Source: Pseudomonas taeanensis MS-3
Lineage (GTDB): Bacteria > Pseudomonadota > Gammaproteobacteria > Pseudomonadales > Pseudomonadaceae
Direction: 5' to 3'
Length of the DNA: 64,000 nucleotides
NCBI RefSeq assembly: GCF_000498575.2
Contig: NZ_AWSQ01000004.1
Coordinates: 139,527 to 203,526 of the forward strand
Positions 54,638 to 63,602 of this stretch are shown one piece after another. Every line of letters begins with the position of its first letter. Position 1 is the stretch's first letter. The notes below the pieces were generated by a model. The model had not been told where the DNA came from. It did no database searches and saw only the letters and a program-made list of their open reading frames with translations. Both the position numbers and the translations under genes were made by a program.

Positions 54638-56854
54638 ATGAGCCACTACCACGCTGCAGGAAGCACACCCGAGGACCGGTCAATGACTGCTTGCTGCGCC
54701 TCTACGGAGGCGCACAGCGCGCCGAATCTGTCGGCAGACGCGGCGCCGGGCAAGGGACAAACCCGCGTGCGCATCGAGCAGATGGATTGCCCGACTGAAG
54801 AAAAACTGATCCGCGACAAGCTGTCCGGCATGCAGGGCATCAGCGCGATCGAATTCAACCTGATGCAACGCGTGCTGATCCTGAGCCATGAGCCACACGC
54901 CCTGGCGCCAGCCCTCGCCGCCATCCGCGAGCTGGGCTTCAGCCCCGTGACCGAACATGCCGGGCAGTCCGACACTGAAGCCAGCGTGACGCCACGCAAG
55001 CAGGCCTGGTGGCCCCTGGCGTTGGCTGGGCTGACCGCCATGGCGGCAGAAGTCATGCACTTCGCCGCGCTGGCGCCCGAGTGGCTGGTGGCGGGCGTGG
55101 CCCTGGCGTCGATCCTGCTGTGCGGGCTGGGCACCTACAAGAAAGGCTGGATCGCCCTGAAGCACCGCAACCTCAACATCAACGCGCTGATGAGCATTGC
55201 GGTGACGGGCGCGGTGCTGATCGGCCAGTGGCCGGAAGCGGCGATGGTGATGTTTCTGTTCACAGTGGCCGAGCTGATCGAGGCGAAGTCGCTGGACCGC
55301 GCACGCCATGCCATTCGCGGCCTGATGGAGCTGACACCGGAACGAGCGACCGTGCAACAGGCCGATGGCAGCTGGCTGGAGGTCGAAGTCAAACAGGTCG
55401 CGCTCGGTGCGCGGGTACGTGTGCGGCCGGGCGAGCGTATCGGCCTGGATGGTGAGGTGGTCGCTGGCAGCTCCAGCGTCGATCAGGCTCCGATTACCGG
55501 GGAAAGCCTGCCGGTGGAAAAGAACCCCGGCGATCCGCTGTTCGCCGGCACCATCAACCAGGCGGGTTCGTTGCAATACCGCGTCACTGCGGCGGCGAAC
55601 GACAGCACCCTGGCGCGCATCATTCACGCAGTGGAACAAGCCCAGGGCTCGCGGGCGCCGACCCAGCGCTTCGTCGACCAGTTCGCCAAGGTCTACACCC
55701 CCGTGGTCTTCGCCCTGGCCCTGGCCATCGCCGTATTACCACCGCTGCTGCTCGGCGGCCTCTGGTTCGACTGGATCTACCGCGCCCTGGTGCTGCTGGT
55801 GGTGGCGTGCCCCTGTGCGTTGGTGATCTCGACCCCGGTGACCATCGTCAGCGGCCTGGCCGCTGCGGCGCGCAAAGGCATCCTGATCAAGGGCGGCGCC
55901 TACCTGGAGCTCGGCCATAAGCTAAGCGTCCTGGCGCTGGACAAAACTGGCACCCTGACCCACGGCAAACCACTGCAAACCGACTACCTGGCGCTGGGCC
56001 AGGCTGATCTCGACGCCAGTCGCCTGCTCGCCGCCAGCCTGGCGAGCCATTCCGACCACCCGGTATCTCTGGCCATCGCTCTGCACGCCATAGACAACGG
56101 CCTGCCCCTGCAAGCGGTGGACAACTTCACAGCGCTGCTCGGACTCGGGGTGCGCGGAACGATCGAGGGCATCGACTATCACCTGGGCAACCATCGCCTA
56201 GTGGAAGAACTCGGCCTCTGCTCACCCGAACTGGAGGCGCAACTCGATCGCCTGGAACGCCAGGGTAAAAGCGTGGTGGTGCTGTGCAACCGATCCCGCG
56301 CGCTGGCCCTGTTCGCCGTGGCGGATACGCTCAAGGACTCCAGCCGCGAGGCCATCGCCGAACTGCATCAGCTGGGGGTGAAAACCCTGATGCTGAGCGG
56401 CGACAACCCGCACACGGCCGAGGCCATCGCCGCGCAGGTCGGCATCGACGAGGCACGCGGCAGCCTGTTGCCCGGCGACAAGTTACAAGCCATCGAGGCG
56501 CTGCAGGCACGCGGCGCGGTGGTCGGCATGGTCGGTGATGGGATCAACGATGCGCCTGCCCTAGCTCAGTCGCAGATCGGTTTCGCCATGGCGGCGGCCG
56601 GCACCGATACCGCCATCGAGACCGCCGATGTGGCGCTGATGGATGACGACCTGCGCAAGATCCCGGCGTTCATTCGCCTGTCGCGGCAGACCGCGACGCT
56701 GCTCAAGCAGAACATCGCCCTGGCATTGGGGATCAAGCTGCTGTTCCTCGGCATTACTCTGACTGGCCAGGCCACTATGTGGATGGCGGTGTTCGCCGAC
56801 ATGGGCGTCAGCCTGCTGGTGGTGTTCAACGGCCTGCGCCTGCTGCGCAAATAG
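54638..56854 (+). CDS. cadA: CadA, Cd/Zn/Pb-exporting P1B-type ATPase
   Basis: Predicted 738-residue inner-membrane heavy-metal pump. The N-terminal metal-binding domain has the motif EQMDCPTEE near residue 45, the form seen in zinc/cadmium pumps. Core motifs: ITGESLPVEKNPG, the membrane CPC site VACPCALVIS, phosphorylation loop LDKTGTLTHGKP, and hinge VGDGINDAPALAQ. Eight transmembrane helices are expected. GAGGA with eight bases of spacing supports the ATG at 54638. Controlled by CadR through the 19-base-spacer promoter; confers cadmium, lead and zinc resistance. Confidence 0.94.
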   Translation: MSHYHAAGSTPEDRSMTACCASTEAHSAPNLSADAAPGKGQTRVRIEQMDCPTEEKLIRDKLSGMQGISAIEFNLMQRVLILSHEPHALAPALAAIRELGFSPVTEHAGQSDTEASVTPRKQAWWPLALAGLTAMAAEVMHFAALAPEWLVAGVALASILLCGLGTYKKGWIALKHRNLNINALMSIAVTGAVLIGQWPEAAMVMFLFTVAELIEAKSLDRARHAIRGLMELTPERATVQQADGSWLEVEVKQVALGARVRVRPGERIGLDGEVVAGSSSVDQAPITGESLPVEKNPGDPLFAGTINQAGSLQYRVTAAANDSTLARIIHAVEQAQGSRAPTQRFVDQFAKVYTPVVFALALAIAVLPPLLLGGLWFDWIYRALVLLVVACPCALVISTPVTIVSGLAAAARKGILIKGGAYLELGHKLSVLALDKTGTLTHGKPLQTDYLALGQADLDASRLLAASLASHSDHPVSLAIALHAIDNGLPLQAVDNFTALLGLGVRGTIEGIDYHLGNHRLVEELGLCSPELEAQLDRLERQGKSVVVLCNRSRALALFAVADTLKDSSREAIAELHQLGVKTLMLSGDNPHTAEAIAAQVGIDEARGSLLPGDKLQAIEALQARGAVVGMVGDGINDAPALAQSQIGFAMAAAGTDTAIETADVALMDDDLRKIPAFIRLSRQTATLLKQNIALALGIKLLFLGITLTGQATMWMAVFADMGVSLLVVFNGLRLLRK

Positions 56855-56871
56855 AACCCAGGAGAACCGTG

Positions 56872-57225
56872 ATGAAAACAGCACTGCACCACGCTATCGA
56901 AGAAGCCTTGCTGCAGGCCGACACGGCCAGCCGGCAGGCAGATTACGCCGACGCTTTCCGCTGGCTGGAACGCGCGCACATCCTCAGCCAGCGCCAGCCG
57001 CTTCGACATGCCCACACGCACTGGCAGATGCTGCGGTTAGGCTGGCGCAGCGGCGATCTGCGTGAGGTGGCGGGTCAGGTGCCGCGGATCATCGCCGCGC
57101 TACTGTTTTCCAGGATCTGGGTGCCCAGCGGCAACAGCGGGCGGGCACGGGTCAGTGCCTTCGCCCCGATGCCCATAAGCGATGAGCTGCAACTCCTGCT
57201 GCGCGAAGATCAGCCGCCACGCTGA
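56872..57225 (+). CDS. DUF3703-family protein downstream of cadA
   Basis: Predicted 117-residue soluble protein. AFRWLERAHILSQRQPLRHAHTHWQML and LRLGWRSGDLREVAGQVPR are the family signature. It is regularly found next to heavy-metal resistance genes; its histidines may bind metal, but the function is unknown. It begins 17 bases after cadA with AGGAGA as ribosome site, so it is in the cadA operon. Confidence 0.82.
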   Translation: MKTALHHAIEEALLQADTASRQADYADAFRWLERAHILSQRQPLRHAHTHWQMLRLGWRSGDLREVAGQVPRIIAALLFSRIWVPSGNSGRARVSAFAPMPISDELQLLLREDQPPR

Positions 57226-57446
57226 CTTTCCCAACGCGGAGCAGGGTCAAGTGTTACGGCAGCTGAGTGACTGGAACGCTAGATGGGCGCTAGCGCACCG
57301 ACTGAGTGAGTGTGGCATCGCATCCATGCTCGGTTGAGGCACCAAGACCGCGGGTGAGTAATCGACGCGCAGCCGGACTTTTCTCTCCAGCCGCGGTCAA
57401 TATAAAACCGGCTCTGTGCAGCAGGCAGTTCAAGAGGACACTAGCT

Positions 57447-57935
57447 ATGACGATGATGCTCAGATTTGGACCCATGCTCGCTTTGCTCAGTGCTTTTACG
57501 CTCAGCGCATGCTCGACACCCAGTCCGTCTGCCCCTACCTCCTACCCGGATGAGCCTTACCAGGGCAGCGCTGAACCAAGGGCCATCTACTCTGGATATG
57601 GCGTGGTGGAGTCCATCGACACTGCGAAACAAGACTACAAGGGCGTAGCCGGTACCGGCTACGGCCTGGGCACCGTGGCCGGTGCCGTGATCGGCGGCGT
57701 GGCGGGCCATCAGGTGGGTTCTGGAAGCGGTAACACGGCTGCGACTATCGCCGGAGCTGCAGGCGGTGCCTACATTGGCCACCAGTTGGAGAAACGCAAC
57801 CAGCCGGCGGATGCCTATGCAATCACCATCCGCATGAACAATGGGGGATTTCAGACCCTGACGCAGCCAACAACCGGAGGCCTGAGAGTCGGTGACCGCG
57901 TACGGATCGAGAATGGCTCCCTGCAGCGTTACTAA
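57447..57935 (+). CDS. Glycine-zipper 2TM lipoprotein (SlyB/OsmB-like)
   Basis: Predicted 162-residue outer-membrane lipoprotein. The signal ends in the lipobox LSAC, followed by Ser-Thr-Pro, which allows outer-membrane sorting. The middle has the Gly-rich zipper GTVAGAVIGGVAGHQVGSGS and AATIAGAAGGAYIGHQLEK typical of the 2TM domain. The C-terminal part TIRMNNGGFQTLTQ and LRVGDRVRIENG is the SlyB-like end. Probably involved in envelope integrity. GAGG nine bases upstream supports the start. Confidence 0.85.
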   Translation: MTMMLRFGPMLALLSAFTLSACSTPSPSAPTSYPDEPYQGSAEPRAIYSGYGVVESIDTAKQDYKGVAGTGYGLGTVAGAVIGGVAGHQVGSGSGNTAATIAGAAGGAYIGHQLEKRNQPADAYAITIRMNNGGFQTLTQPTTGGLRVGDRVRIENGSLQRY

Positions 57936-57968
57936 TATGCTGACACCCAGGTAATCCCTGCAGTCCTT

Positions 57969-57999
57969 CAGCGCCAGTCAGGTTGCAACTGTGGCGCTG
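57969..57999. repeat. Hairpin after the glycine-zipper lipoprotein gene
   Basis: Perfect eight-base arms CAGCGCCA and TGGCGCTG with a 15-base loop, 34 bases after the stop. No U-run, so a terminator role is only possible. Confidence 0.35.
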
Positions 58000-58098
58000 C
58001 ACCGGGACACGCTGGCGACGCCGTGCGCCGCCAGCGGTTATCTAGGGCCTGTCTCTCAGCGACCTCAGCCAGTCCAGAAGCACTTAATCCAAAGCCAC

Positions 58099-58512
58099 TT
58101 AGTCCAGCAGCTCTTCGTCGCGAACCAGAATGTAGGTTGCGCCGTCCTCTTCATCGAGGAAGTCGTGCACATAGAACATCAGCACCTCGCCCAGCCCCGG
58201 CATGGTCGCCACGTAATCACCGATCTCGGGTTCAAAGAAGCCGGCCGATGCCGGCTTGGCCTCGCACTCGATGCGGGCCGTAACGAACAGTTCGGGCGCG
58301 GAATCGCCAAAGTAGTCCTCGCGCTCGGCTGCATCCCAATCTGCGGGAGCCTGGAAGGCGCCGGTAAACAGAATCTTGGCATCGCCCAGGTCCTTTTCCT
58401 CAGCCTCTGGATCATCTTCGTCCGGCCGGTAGAGGTTGCAGTCTTGCGCATCCTGATTGCTCAGCAGCGCCAGTCGGGCCGCAAGGCGCTTTTCTTGATC
58501 GAGTTGGGACAC
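58099..58512 (-). CDS. Conserved acidic hypothetical protein
   Basis: Predicted 137-residue soluble, acidic protein. The GTG start at 58512 has GGAG seven bases upstream and gives SQLDQEKRLAARLALLSNQ as N-terminus; the in-frame extension to 58635 lacks support. It contains DEDDPEAEEKDLGDAKILFTG and ends EDGATYILVRDEELLD. The alternating hydrophobic pattern predicts a beta-rich C-terminal half. Not recognised beyond being familiar in pseudomonads; no function proposed. Confidence 0.7.
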   Translation of the reverse strand: MSQLDQEKRLAARLALLSNQDAQDCNLYRPDEDDPEAEEKDLGDAKILFTGAFQAPADWDAAEREDYFGDSAPELFVTARIECEAKPASAGFFEPEIGDYVATMPGLGEVLMFYVHDFLDEEDGATYILVRDEELLD

Positions 58513-58765
58513 GGGGGTTCTCCACGGTGATGAATTGGGGTTGCCCTTGCAACGCTCGACATACATGCCAAGTCGGTGCGCCAGCGCCTGGGGCGTCAGT
58601 GTCACGGACAACCTCCATCGACTGCAATTGCTCAATGCCCCCAGGTTTCGCGTAACACCCCCGCCTAGGCAGAAAACGAGTCACGCCACGGCCGTGCGGC
58701 GCACAGCAAGCCGTTGCACCCAACGCCGCAGCCAGCGCGGTAACCACGCCTGCCATACTGAGATC

Positions 58766-59509
58766 ATGGTCAGCGCTACCTTTCGCTTCTATGAGGAGCT
58801 CAATGATTTTCTCCCCGCCGAGCGTCGTCGCACGGCGTTTACCTGCGGCTGCGCGCAGGCCGCGACCTGCAAACACATGATCGAGGCTCTCGGCGTGCCG
58901 CATACCGAGGTCGAGCTGGTGCTGGTCAATGGCCAGTCGGTGGGCTTCGAACGCTTGCTGGCAGAAGGCGACCGGGTGGCGGTCTATCCCAGGTTCGAGC
59001 GCCTGGATATCAGCCCGCTGCTCAAGGTGCGTGACCAACCGCTACGCAATACCCGCTTCATCGCCGACGCCCATCTCGGAGGGCTGGCCCACCTGCTGCG
59101 CATAGCCGGGTTCGACACCCTGTATGACAACCATTTTCATGACGAGCAAATCGCCGAGCTGGCCGCCAAAGAGGGCCGTATTGTGCTGACCCGCGACCGC
59201 GAACTGCTCAAGCGGCGGATCATCAGCCATGGCTGCTATGTGCATGCACTGAAGCCCGCGCAGCAATTGCGCGAATTGTTCGAACGCCTCGACCTGGCGC
59301 GCAGCGCACGCCCCTTCAGTCTGTGCCTGCACTGCAATGCGCCACTGCAGCCGATCGACAAGGCGCTGATCGCCGAGCGACTGCCGCCGAAAGTGCGCGC
59401 GCATCAGCAGCACTTCCACACCTGCCCGCGCTGCCACCGCGTGTTCTGGCAAGGCTCGCACTGGCGCTCCATGCACGCACTACTGCAACCCTTGTTGCGC
59501 GATCGTTAG
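58766..59509 (+). CDS. Mut7-C RNAse-domain protein with ubiquitin-like N-terminus
   Basis: Predicted 247-residue protein. Residues 1-85 resemble a ubiquitin/ThiS-like fold (ATFRFYEELNDFLP, LVNGQSVGFERLLAEGDRVAVYP). Residues 95-245 are the Mut7-C domain: RFIADAHLGGLAHLLRIAGFDT, EGRIVLTRDRELLKRR, and a C-terminal zinc finger with CLHCN and CPRCHRVFWQGSHW. The PIN-like acidic residues are present, suggesting ribonuclease activity. The biological role is unknown. Confidence 0.85.
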   Translation: MVSATFRFYEELNDFLPAERRRTAFTCGCAQAATCKHMIEALGVPHTEVELVLVNGQSVGFERLLAEGDRVAVYPRFERLDISPLLKVRDQPLRNTRFIADAHLGGLAHLLRIAGFDTLYDNHFHDEQIAELAAKEGRIVLTRDRELLKRRIISHGCYVHALKPAQQLRELFERLDLARSARPFSLCLHCNAPLQPIDKALIAERLPPKVRAHQQHFHTCPRCHRVFWQGSHWRSMHALLQPLLRDR

Positions 59510-59875
59510 GCCAGCCTCGCCACACACTCAAGTGTCATGCCTGACTTCAGGCACCGTACAAGCCCTTCAGCCCCTAGCTCGTCTTACCTGCCTTGAGCTG
59601 CATATATTTCGCTATATGCCCATCACAAAACACATTATCTCGATCTTTATATTTTGTATTTTTACTTATAAATCAATAAATTAAAGACACAAATATTTAT
59701 AAAATACAAACCGCCACCAATTTGACACTACCTGCGAAGACATCTTTAGTCAGGTATGGCGGCAGACGAAACGCGTGGTGCTGGAGTGCGCATTGCGCGC
59801 CGTCTTCCGAGGAGAACCACACCCACGCAATCAACATTCCTTGGCTAATCGCAGGCAAGAATGTGGAGGCAGTCC
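59510..59875. promoter_or_regulatory. AT-rich upstream region of the multicopper oxidase operon
   Basis: About 365 bases; 59600-59720 is strikingly AT-rich for this genome. A TTGACA at 59722-59727 with TTTAGT 17 bases further (59745-59750) is a possible promoter. No copper-box operator was identified with confidence. No gene seen. Confidence 0.4.
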
Positions 59876-61729
59876 ATGAACAACAACGGAAAAAAAAATC
59901 CGTCGGCCGCTCCGAACGACCCACCCGACGGCCCCGCCAGACGCACCTTCCTCAAACTCTCCGCTACCGCCCTGACCGCTCCGCTACTGCTAAGCGCGCG
60001 CAACAGCGATGCAGCGGAGTGGGTGACGACCCCACAGCCGGTCTTCCCGCCCAGCCCACCTACCCGGCCATGGCTGGAGGAGCTGCCCAGGCAGATAGTC
60101 CCGATTGAAAGCGTCAGCACCCTGGACCCGCCGCCCAGCGTATCCCCCAATACCGCCGGTGGCGAAGCTGGACGGGCACCGCACCAGCGTTACGCCGAGC
60201 TGACTGGCGTGCTGGGTACACCGGAGTTTTATGAGTTGAGCGTAGTGGAGAATGCCGAGTATTTGGTTCACCCGGACCTACCCACGCAGCGCGTCTGGGC
60301 CTATCGCGGCACCAATCCCGATGCGACCGTGCCCGCTACCATCTTCGCCCATTACGGCTCTCCAACTCTCTGCCGCATCTATAACAAACTCCCGGAGAAC
60401 CACGTGGGCTTCGGTAGCCCGGAGATCTCCACCCACCTGCACAACCTGCATACCCCTTCCGAGAGCGACGGCTACCCCGGCGATTTCTATAGTAAGAGCA
60501 TGGCGGGCCCAACCCTGGACACATCGGGAACGAAGCAAGGCGCAGGGGAGTTCAAAGACCACTTCTATCCCAATATCTACGCCGGTTACGACGAATGGCG
60601 AGCCCTCTACGGCGACGGTATCGGCGATCCGAAAGAGGCCCAGGGCACGCTCTGGTATCACGATCACACCGAGGACTTCACCGCGACCAACGTCTACCGC
60701 GGCCTGGTAGGCTTTTACCTGTTGTTCGACCACATCGACACGGGCAAAGAGGACGACGATAAACCGGGCGCACTGCGCCTGCCAAGCCATCCCTACGACT
60801 ACCCGCTGGCCTTCGGCGACAGACGCTTCGCCCCGCTACCGGACGGCCAGCTGTTCTACGACGACCTGCATGTCGAGGGCGTGCTCGGTGACAAGATAGT
60901 GGTCAACGGCAAGATCGAACCGGTTCTGCGCGTCGATGCGCGCAAGTACCGCCTCCGCCTGCTCAACAGTGGCCCCAGCCGCTTCTACGAGTTCTATCTG
61001 GTCACGGCGAAAGACAAGGTGCAGCGCTTCACCTATATCGCCAACGACGGCAACCTGCTACCGCAGCCACTATTCAACCAGAGCAAAGTGCGTCTCGCGG
61101 TGGCCGAGCGCGCCGACATCGTGGTCGATTTCTCTCAGTACCCGATCGGCACCGAGCTGTACCTGGTCAACCGTCTGCGCCAGGACAGCACGCGCAAGCC
61201 CAAAGACGTCAAGGCGCCAGGTACCCGTGTACTGAAGTTCATCGTCGACCGTAATCCGCCGGAGCAGGACCTGAGCCAGGTACCCAACCAACTGCGCCCC
61301 TTGCCGGACCTGCCCACGCCAGAAGAAATAGACAAACTACCGAAGCGGCGCTGGGAGTTTGATCGCAAGAATGGTTTATGGACGATCAACGGCAGGCTAT
61401 TCGACACCCACAACCCACGCGCCAAGATCAAGCAAGGTAGCGCCGAGGTCTGGGAGCTGGTCGGTAAGTCCGGCGGCTGGTCCCACCCCATCCACATCCA
61501 TCTGGAGGAAGGTCGCATCCTCAGCAAGAGTGTGGATGGCATCGAAGTCCCCGTGCCCCTACACGAGCGCGGACGCAAAGACGTGTTCGTGCTCGAGCAG
61601 ACCATGACCATGCGCGTGCTCATGCGCTTTCGCGACTTCCACGGCAAGTACGTGATGCACTGTCACAACGTGATCCACGAGGACCACGCGATGATGGTGC
61701 GCTTTGATATCGAGGGAGAGGATGACTGA
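59876..61729 (+). CDS. Tat-exported multicopper oxidase
   Basis: Predicted 617-residue periplasmic laccase-like enzyme (CotA/bilirubin-oxidase type). The N-terminus has a twin-arginine signal, ARRTFLKLSATALTAP. Copper ligands are present: HLHNLH at about residue 187, WYHDHTED at about 262, HPIHIHLEEG, and the HCHNVIHEDHAMM block at about 595 that joins type 1 and type 3 copper. It oxidises phenols or metal ions with reduction of oxygen to water; Mn(II), Cu(I) or bilirubin-like substrates cannot be told apart. GGAGG seven bases upstream fixes the start. Next gene encodes a SCO-like protein, 42 bases away. Confidence 0.9.
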   Translation: MNNNGKKNPSAAPNDPPDGPARRTFLKLSATALTAPLLLSARNSDAAEWVTTPQPVFPPSPPTRPWLEELPRQIVPIESVSTLDPPPSVSPNTAGGEAGRAPHQRYAELTGVLGTPEFYELSVVENAEYLVHPDLPTQRVWAYRGTNPDATVPATIFAHYGSPTLCRIYNKLPENHVGFGSPEISTHLHNLHTPSESDGYPGDFYSKSMAGPTLDTSGTKQGAGEFKDHFYPNIYAGYDEWRALYGDGIGDPKEAQGTLWYHDHTEDFTATNVYRGLVGFYLLFDHIDTGKEDDDKPGALRLPSHPYDYPLAFGDRRFAPLPDGQLFYDDLHVEGVLGDKIVVNGKIEPVLRVDARKYRLRLLNSGPSRFYEFYLVTAKDKVQRFTYIANDGNLLPQPLFNQSKVRLAVAERADIVVDFSQYPIGTELYLVNRLRQDSTRKPKDVKAPGTRVLKFIVDRNPPEQDLSQVPNQLRPLPDLPTPEEIDKLPKRRWEFDRKNGLWTINGRLFDTHNPRAKIKQGSAEVWELVGKSGGWSHPIHIHLEEGRILSKSVDGIEVPVPLHERGRKDVFVLEQTMTMRVLMRFRDFHGKYVMHCHNVIHEDHAMMVRFDIEGEDD

Positions 61730-61771
61730 AGCGCAGACGGCAACGACCCGAACCAATGAGGTGAACATCAA

Positions 61772-62383
61772 ATGAACACACGCAGAGAGTTATTGCTGGG
61801 CATGGGCAGTCTCGGCGTCGCCGCACTCGGTCTGCAGGCCTGGCGAGGTGCTCAAGCGCAATCCCAGCTCGCCTTGTCAACTAACCAGCGCATCCCCAAT
61901 ACGCCACTGGTTACCCACGAAGGCAAAGAGGTCAGGTTTTACGACGATCTGGTGCGCGGCAAGGTGGTCGCCATCAATATGATGTACGTCGCCTGCGCCG
62001 ATATTTGCTCGACCGCAACGGCGAACCTGCGCCGGGTACAACAACTACTGGGCGCACGCGCGGGCCGGGACGTGTTCATGTACTCGCTAACCCTACAGCC
62101 GGAGCTGGATACGCCTGAGCTGCTCAAGGCCTATGCCGAGCTGCACCGCGTCGATCCAGGCTGGCTGTTCCTCACTGGCGCATCCGCTGACATCGAGGAA
62201 CTGCGCTACAGCCTCGGGTTCTCTGATCCCGATCCGCTGGTCGACAGTGACCAGACCACCCACACTGGCATGCTCCGCGTCGGCAACGACGCCTTCCAAC
62301 GCTGGACCATGGCACCCGCACTGGCTGAACCCAGGCAAATCCTGGCGACCATCAACCATGTCAGCCGCACCCTGACGTTTTAG
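61772..62383 (+). CDS. SCO1/SenC-family copper protein
   Basis: Predicted 203-residue exported thioredoxin-like protein. A signal peptide with Arg-Arg (MNTRRELLLGMGSLGVAALG) precedes the mature domain. Copper site: Cys75 and Cys79 in ACADICST, and His164 in TTHTGML. SCO proteins deliver copper or act as thiol-disulfide reductases. Here it probably serves the multicopper oxidase in the same operon. Confidence 0.85.
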   Translation: MNTRRELLLGMGSLGVAALGLQAWRGAQAQSQLALSTNQRIPNTPLVTHEGKEVRFYDDLVRGKVVAINMMYVACADICSTATANLRRVQQLLGARAGRDVFMYSLTLQPELDTPELLKAYAELHRVDPGWLFLTGASADIEELRYSLGFSDPDPLVDSDQTTHTGMLRVGNDAFQRWTMAPALAEPRQILATINHVSRTLTF

Positions 62384-62423
62384 TGCCGGCTAGCGGCTTA
62401 CCCACAGCGCCCGTGGATAGCGC

Positions 62424-63530
62424 TGTGGATAAGCTGTACGGACTGGCACACAGCCCTAGTCCCGCAGCGACTGCAGAGATCTGATTATTTTTTGAGCTAT
62501 ATCAATAAGATAGCTAACCACTTAGACACAATATCTGTGCGCCGAGTTGTGGATAAGCTGTGCCCTGCTGGACACAGGCCACAGCCTGCGGGGCGTAGCG
62601 CTCGCTGAGTGTTTTTCGTACAGCGACAATATCTCAGACTGATCCACGTAGGCCAACTCGCTCAGCACCTGGCAAAACTCGCAGCCCATCTTCGCGCCGC
62701 GCCGTCCTCCAATTTTTTAAGCGTTATCAACAAGCTAGCCTGCCATTTAGTCACAATATCTGTGCGCCGCGCTGTGGATAAGCTGTGCCCTGCTGGGCAC
62801 AGGCCACAGCCTGCGGGGCGTAGCGCTCGCTGAGTGTTTTTCGTACAGCGTGAATGTCCCAGGCAGAACCGCGCAGGGCAACTCGCTCAGCACCTGGCAA
62901 AATTCGCAGCTCATCTTCGCGCCGCGCTGTCCCCCCAGTTTTTTAAGCGTTATCAACAAGATAGGCTTCCACTTAAACACAATATCTGTGCGCCTAGTTG
63001 TGGATAAGCTGTGCCCTGCTGGACACAGACCACAGCCTGCGGGGCTTGGCGCTCACTGTATGTTTTTTGTACAGCGGCAATATCCCAGACAGAACCGCGC
63101 AGGAAAACTCGCTAAGCACCTGGCAACTCCCTGCGCCTGCTCGCAGCGCTACGCCGTCCTCAAAATTTTTTAAGCGTTATCAACAAGATAGCCCGCCACT
63201 TAAACACAATATCTGTGCGCCGAGTTGTGGATAAGCTGTGCCCTGCTGGACACAGACCACAGCCTGCGGGGCGTGGCGCTCACTGTATGTTTTTTGTACA
63301 GCGGCAATATCCCAGGCAGAACCGCGCAGGGAAACTCGCTAAGCTCCTGGCAACTCCCTGCGCCTGCTCGTCGCGCTACGCCGTCCTCAAAATTTTTTAA
63401 GCGTTATCAACAAGATAGCCCGCCACTTAAACACAATATCTGTGCGCCGAGCTGTGGATAAGCTGTGCCCTGCTGGACACAGGCCAGCACCTGCGGGGCG
63501 TGGCGCGCGCTGTGTGTTTTTTGTACAGAA
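62424..63530. repeat. Tandem array of ~226-base units with paired DnaA boxes
   Basis: Units anchored on the perfect DnaA box TGTGGATAA (TTATCCACA on minus) begin at 62548, 62773, 62999, 63226 and 63453 (last one truncated); a further box is at 62424. Periods are 225, 226, 227 and 227. Exactly 49 bases before four of the boxes lies TTATCAACA on plus (62724, 62950, 63177, 63404), with a decayed ATATCAATA at 62499 for the first. Each pair thus faces inward around CACAATATCTGTG, and a run of T residues lies shortly upstream in most units. Unit lengths are not multiples of three, so the array is non-coding. It may bind DnaA. Confidence 0.85.
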
Positions 63531-63602
63531 GCCCCCACGGACAAAGCCTTTGGGGGGTGTCCCGCTCAGCACCAAGCCACAAGGTAGCAGTGAGGTAGCC
63601 GC

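Noticed and set aside
62609..63461. Series of short similar open frames in the repeat array (about 60-107 residues)
   Set aside because: They arise from the repeat itself; unit lengths of 225-227 shift the frame between copies, there are no ribosome sites, and the translated text is not protein-like.
62424..63530. CRISPR array
   Set aside because: The units are about 226 bases and nearly identical throughout; there are no short repeats with unique spacers and no cas genes.
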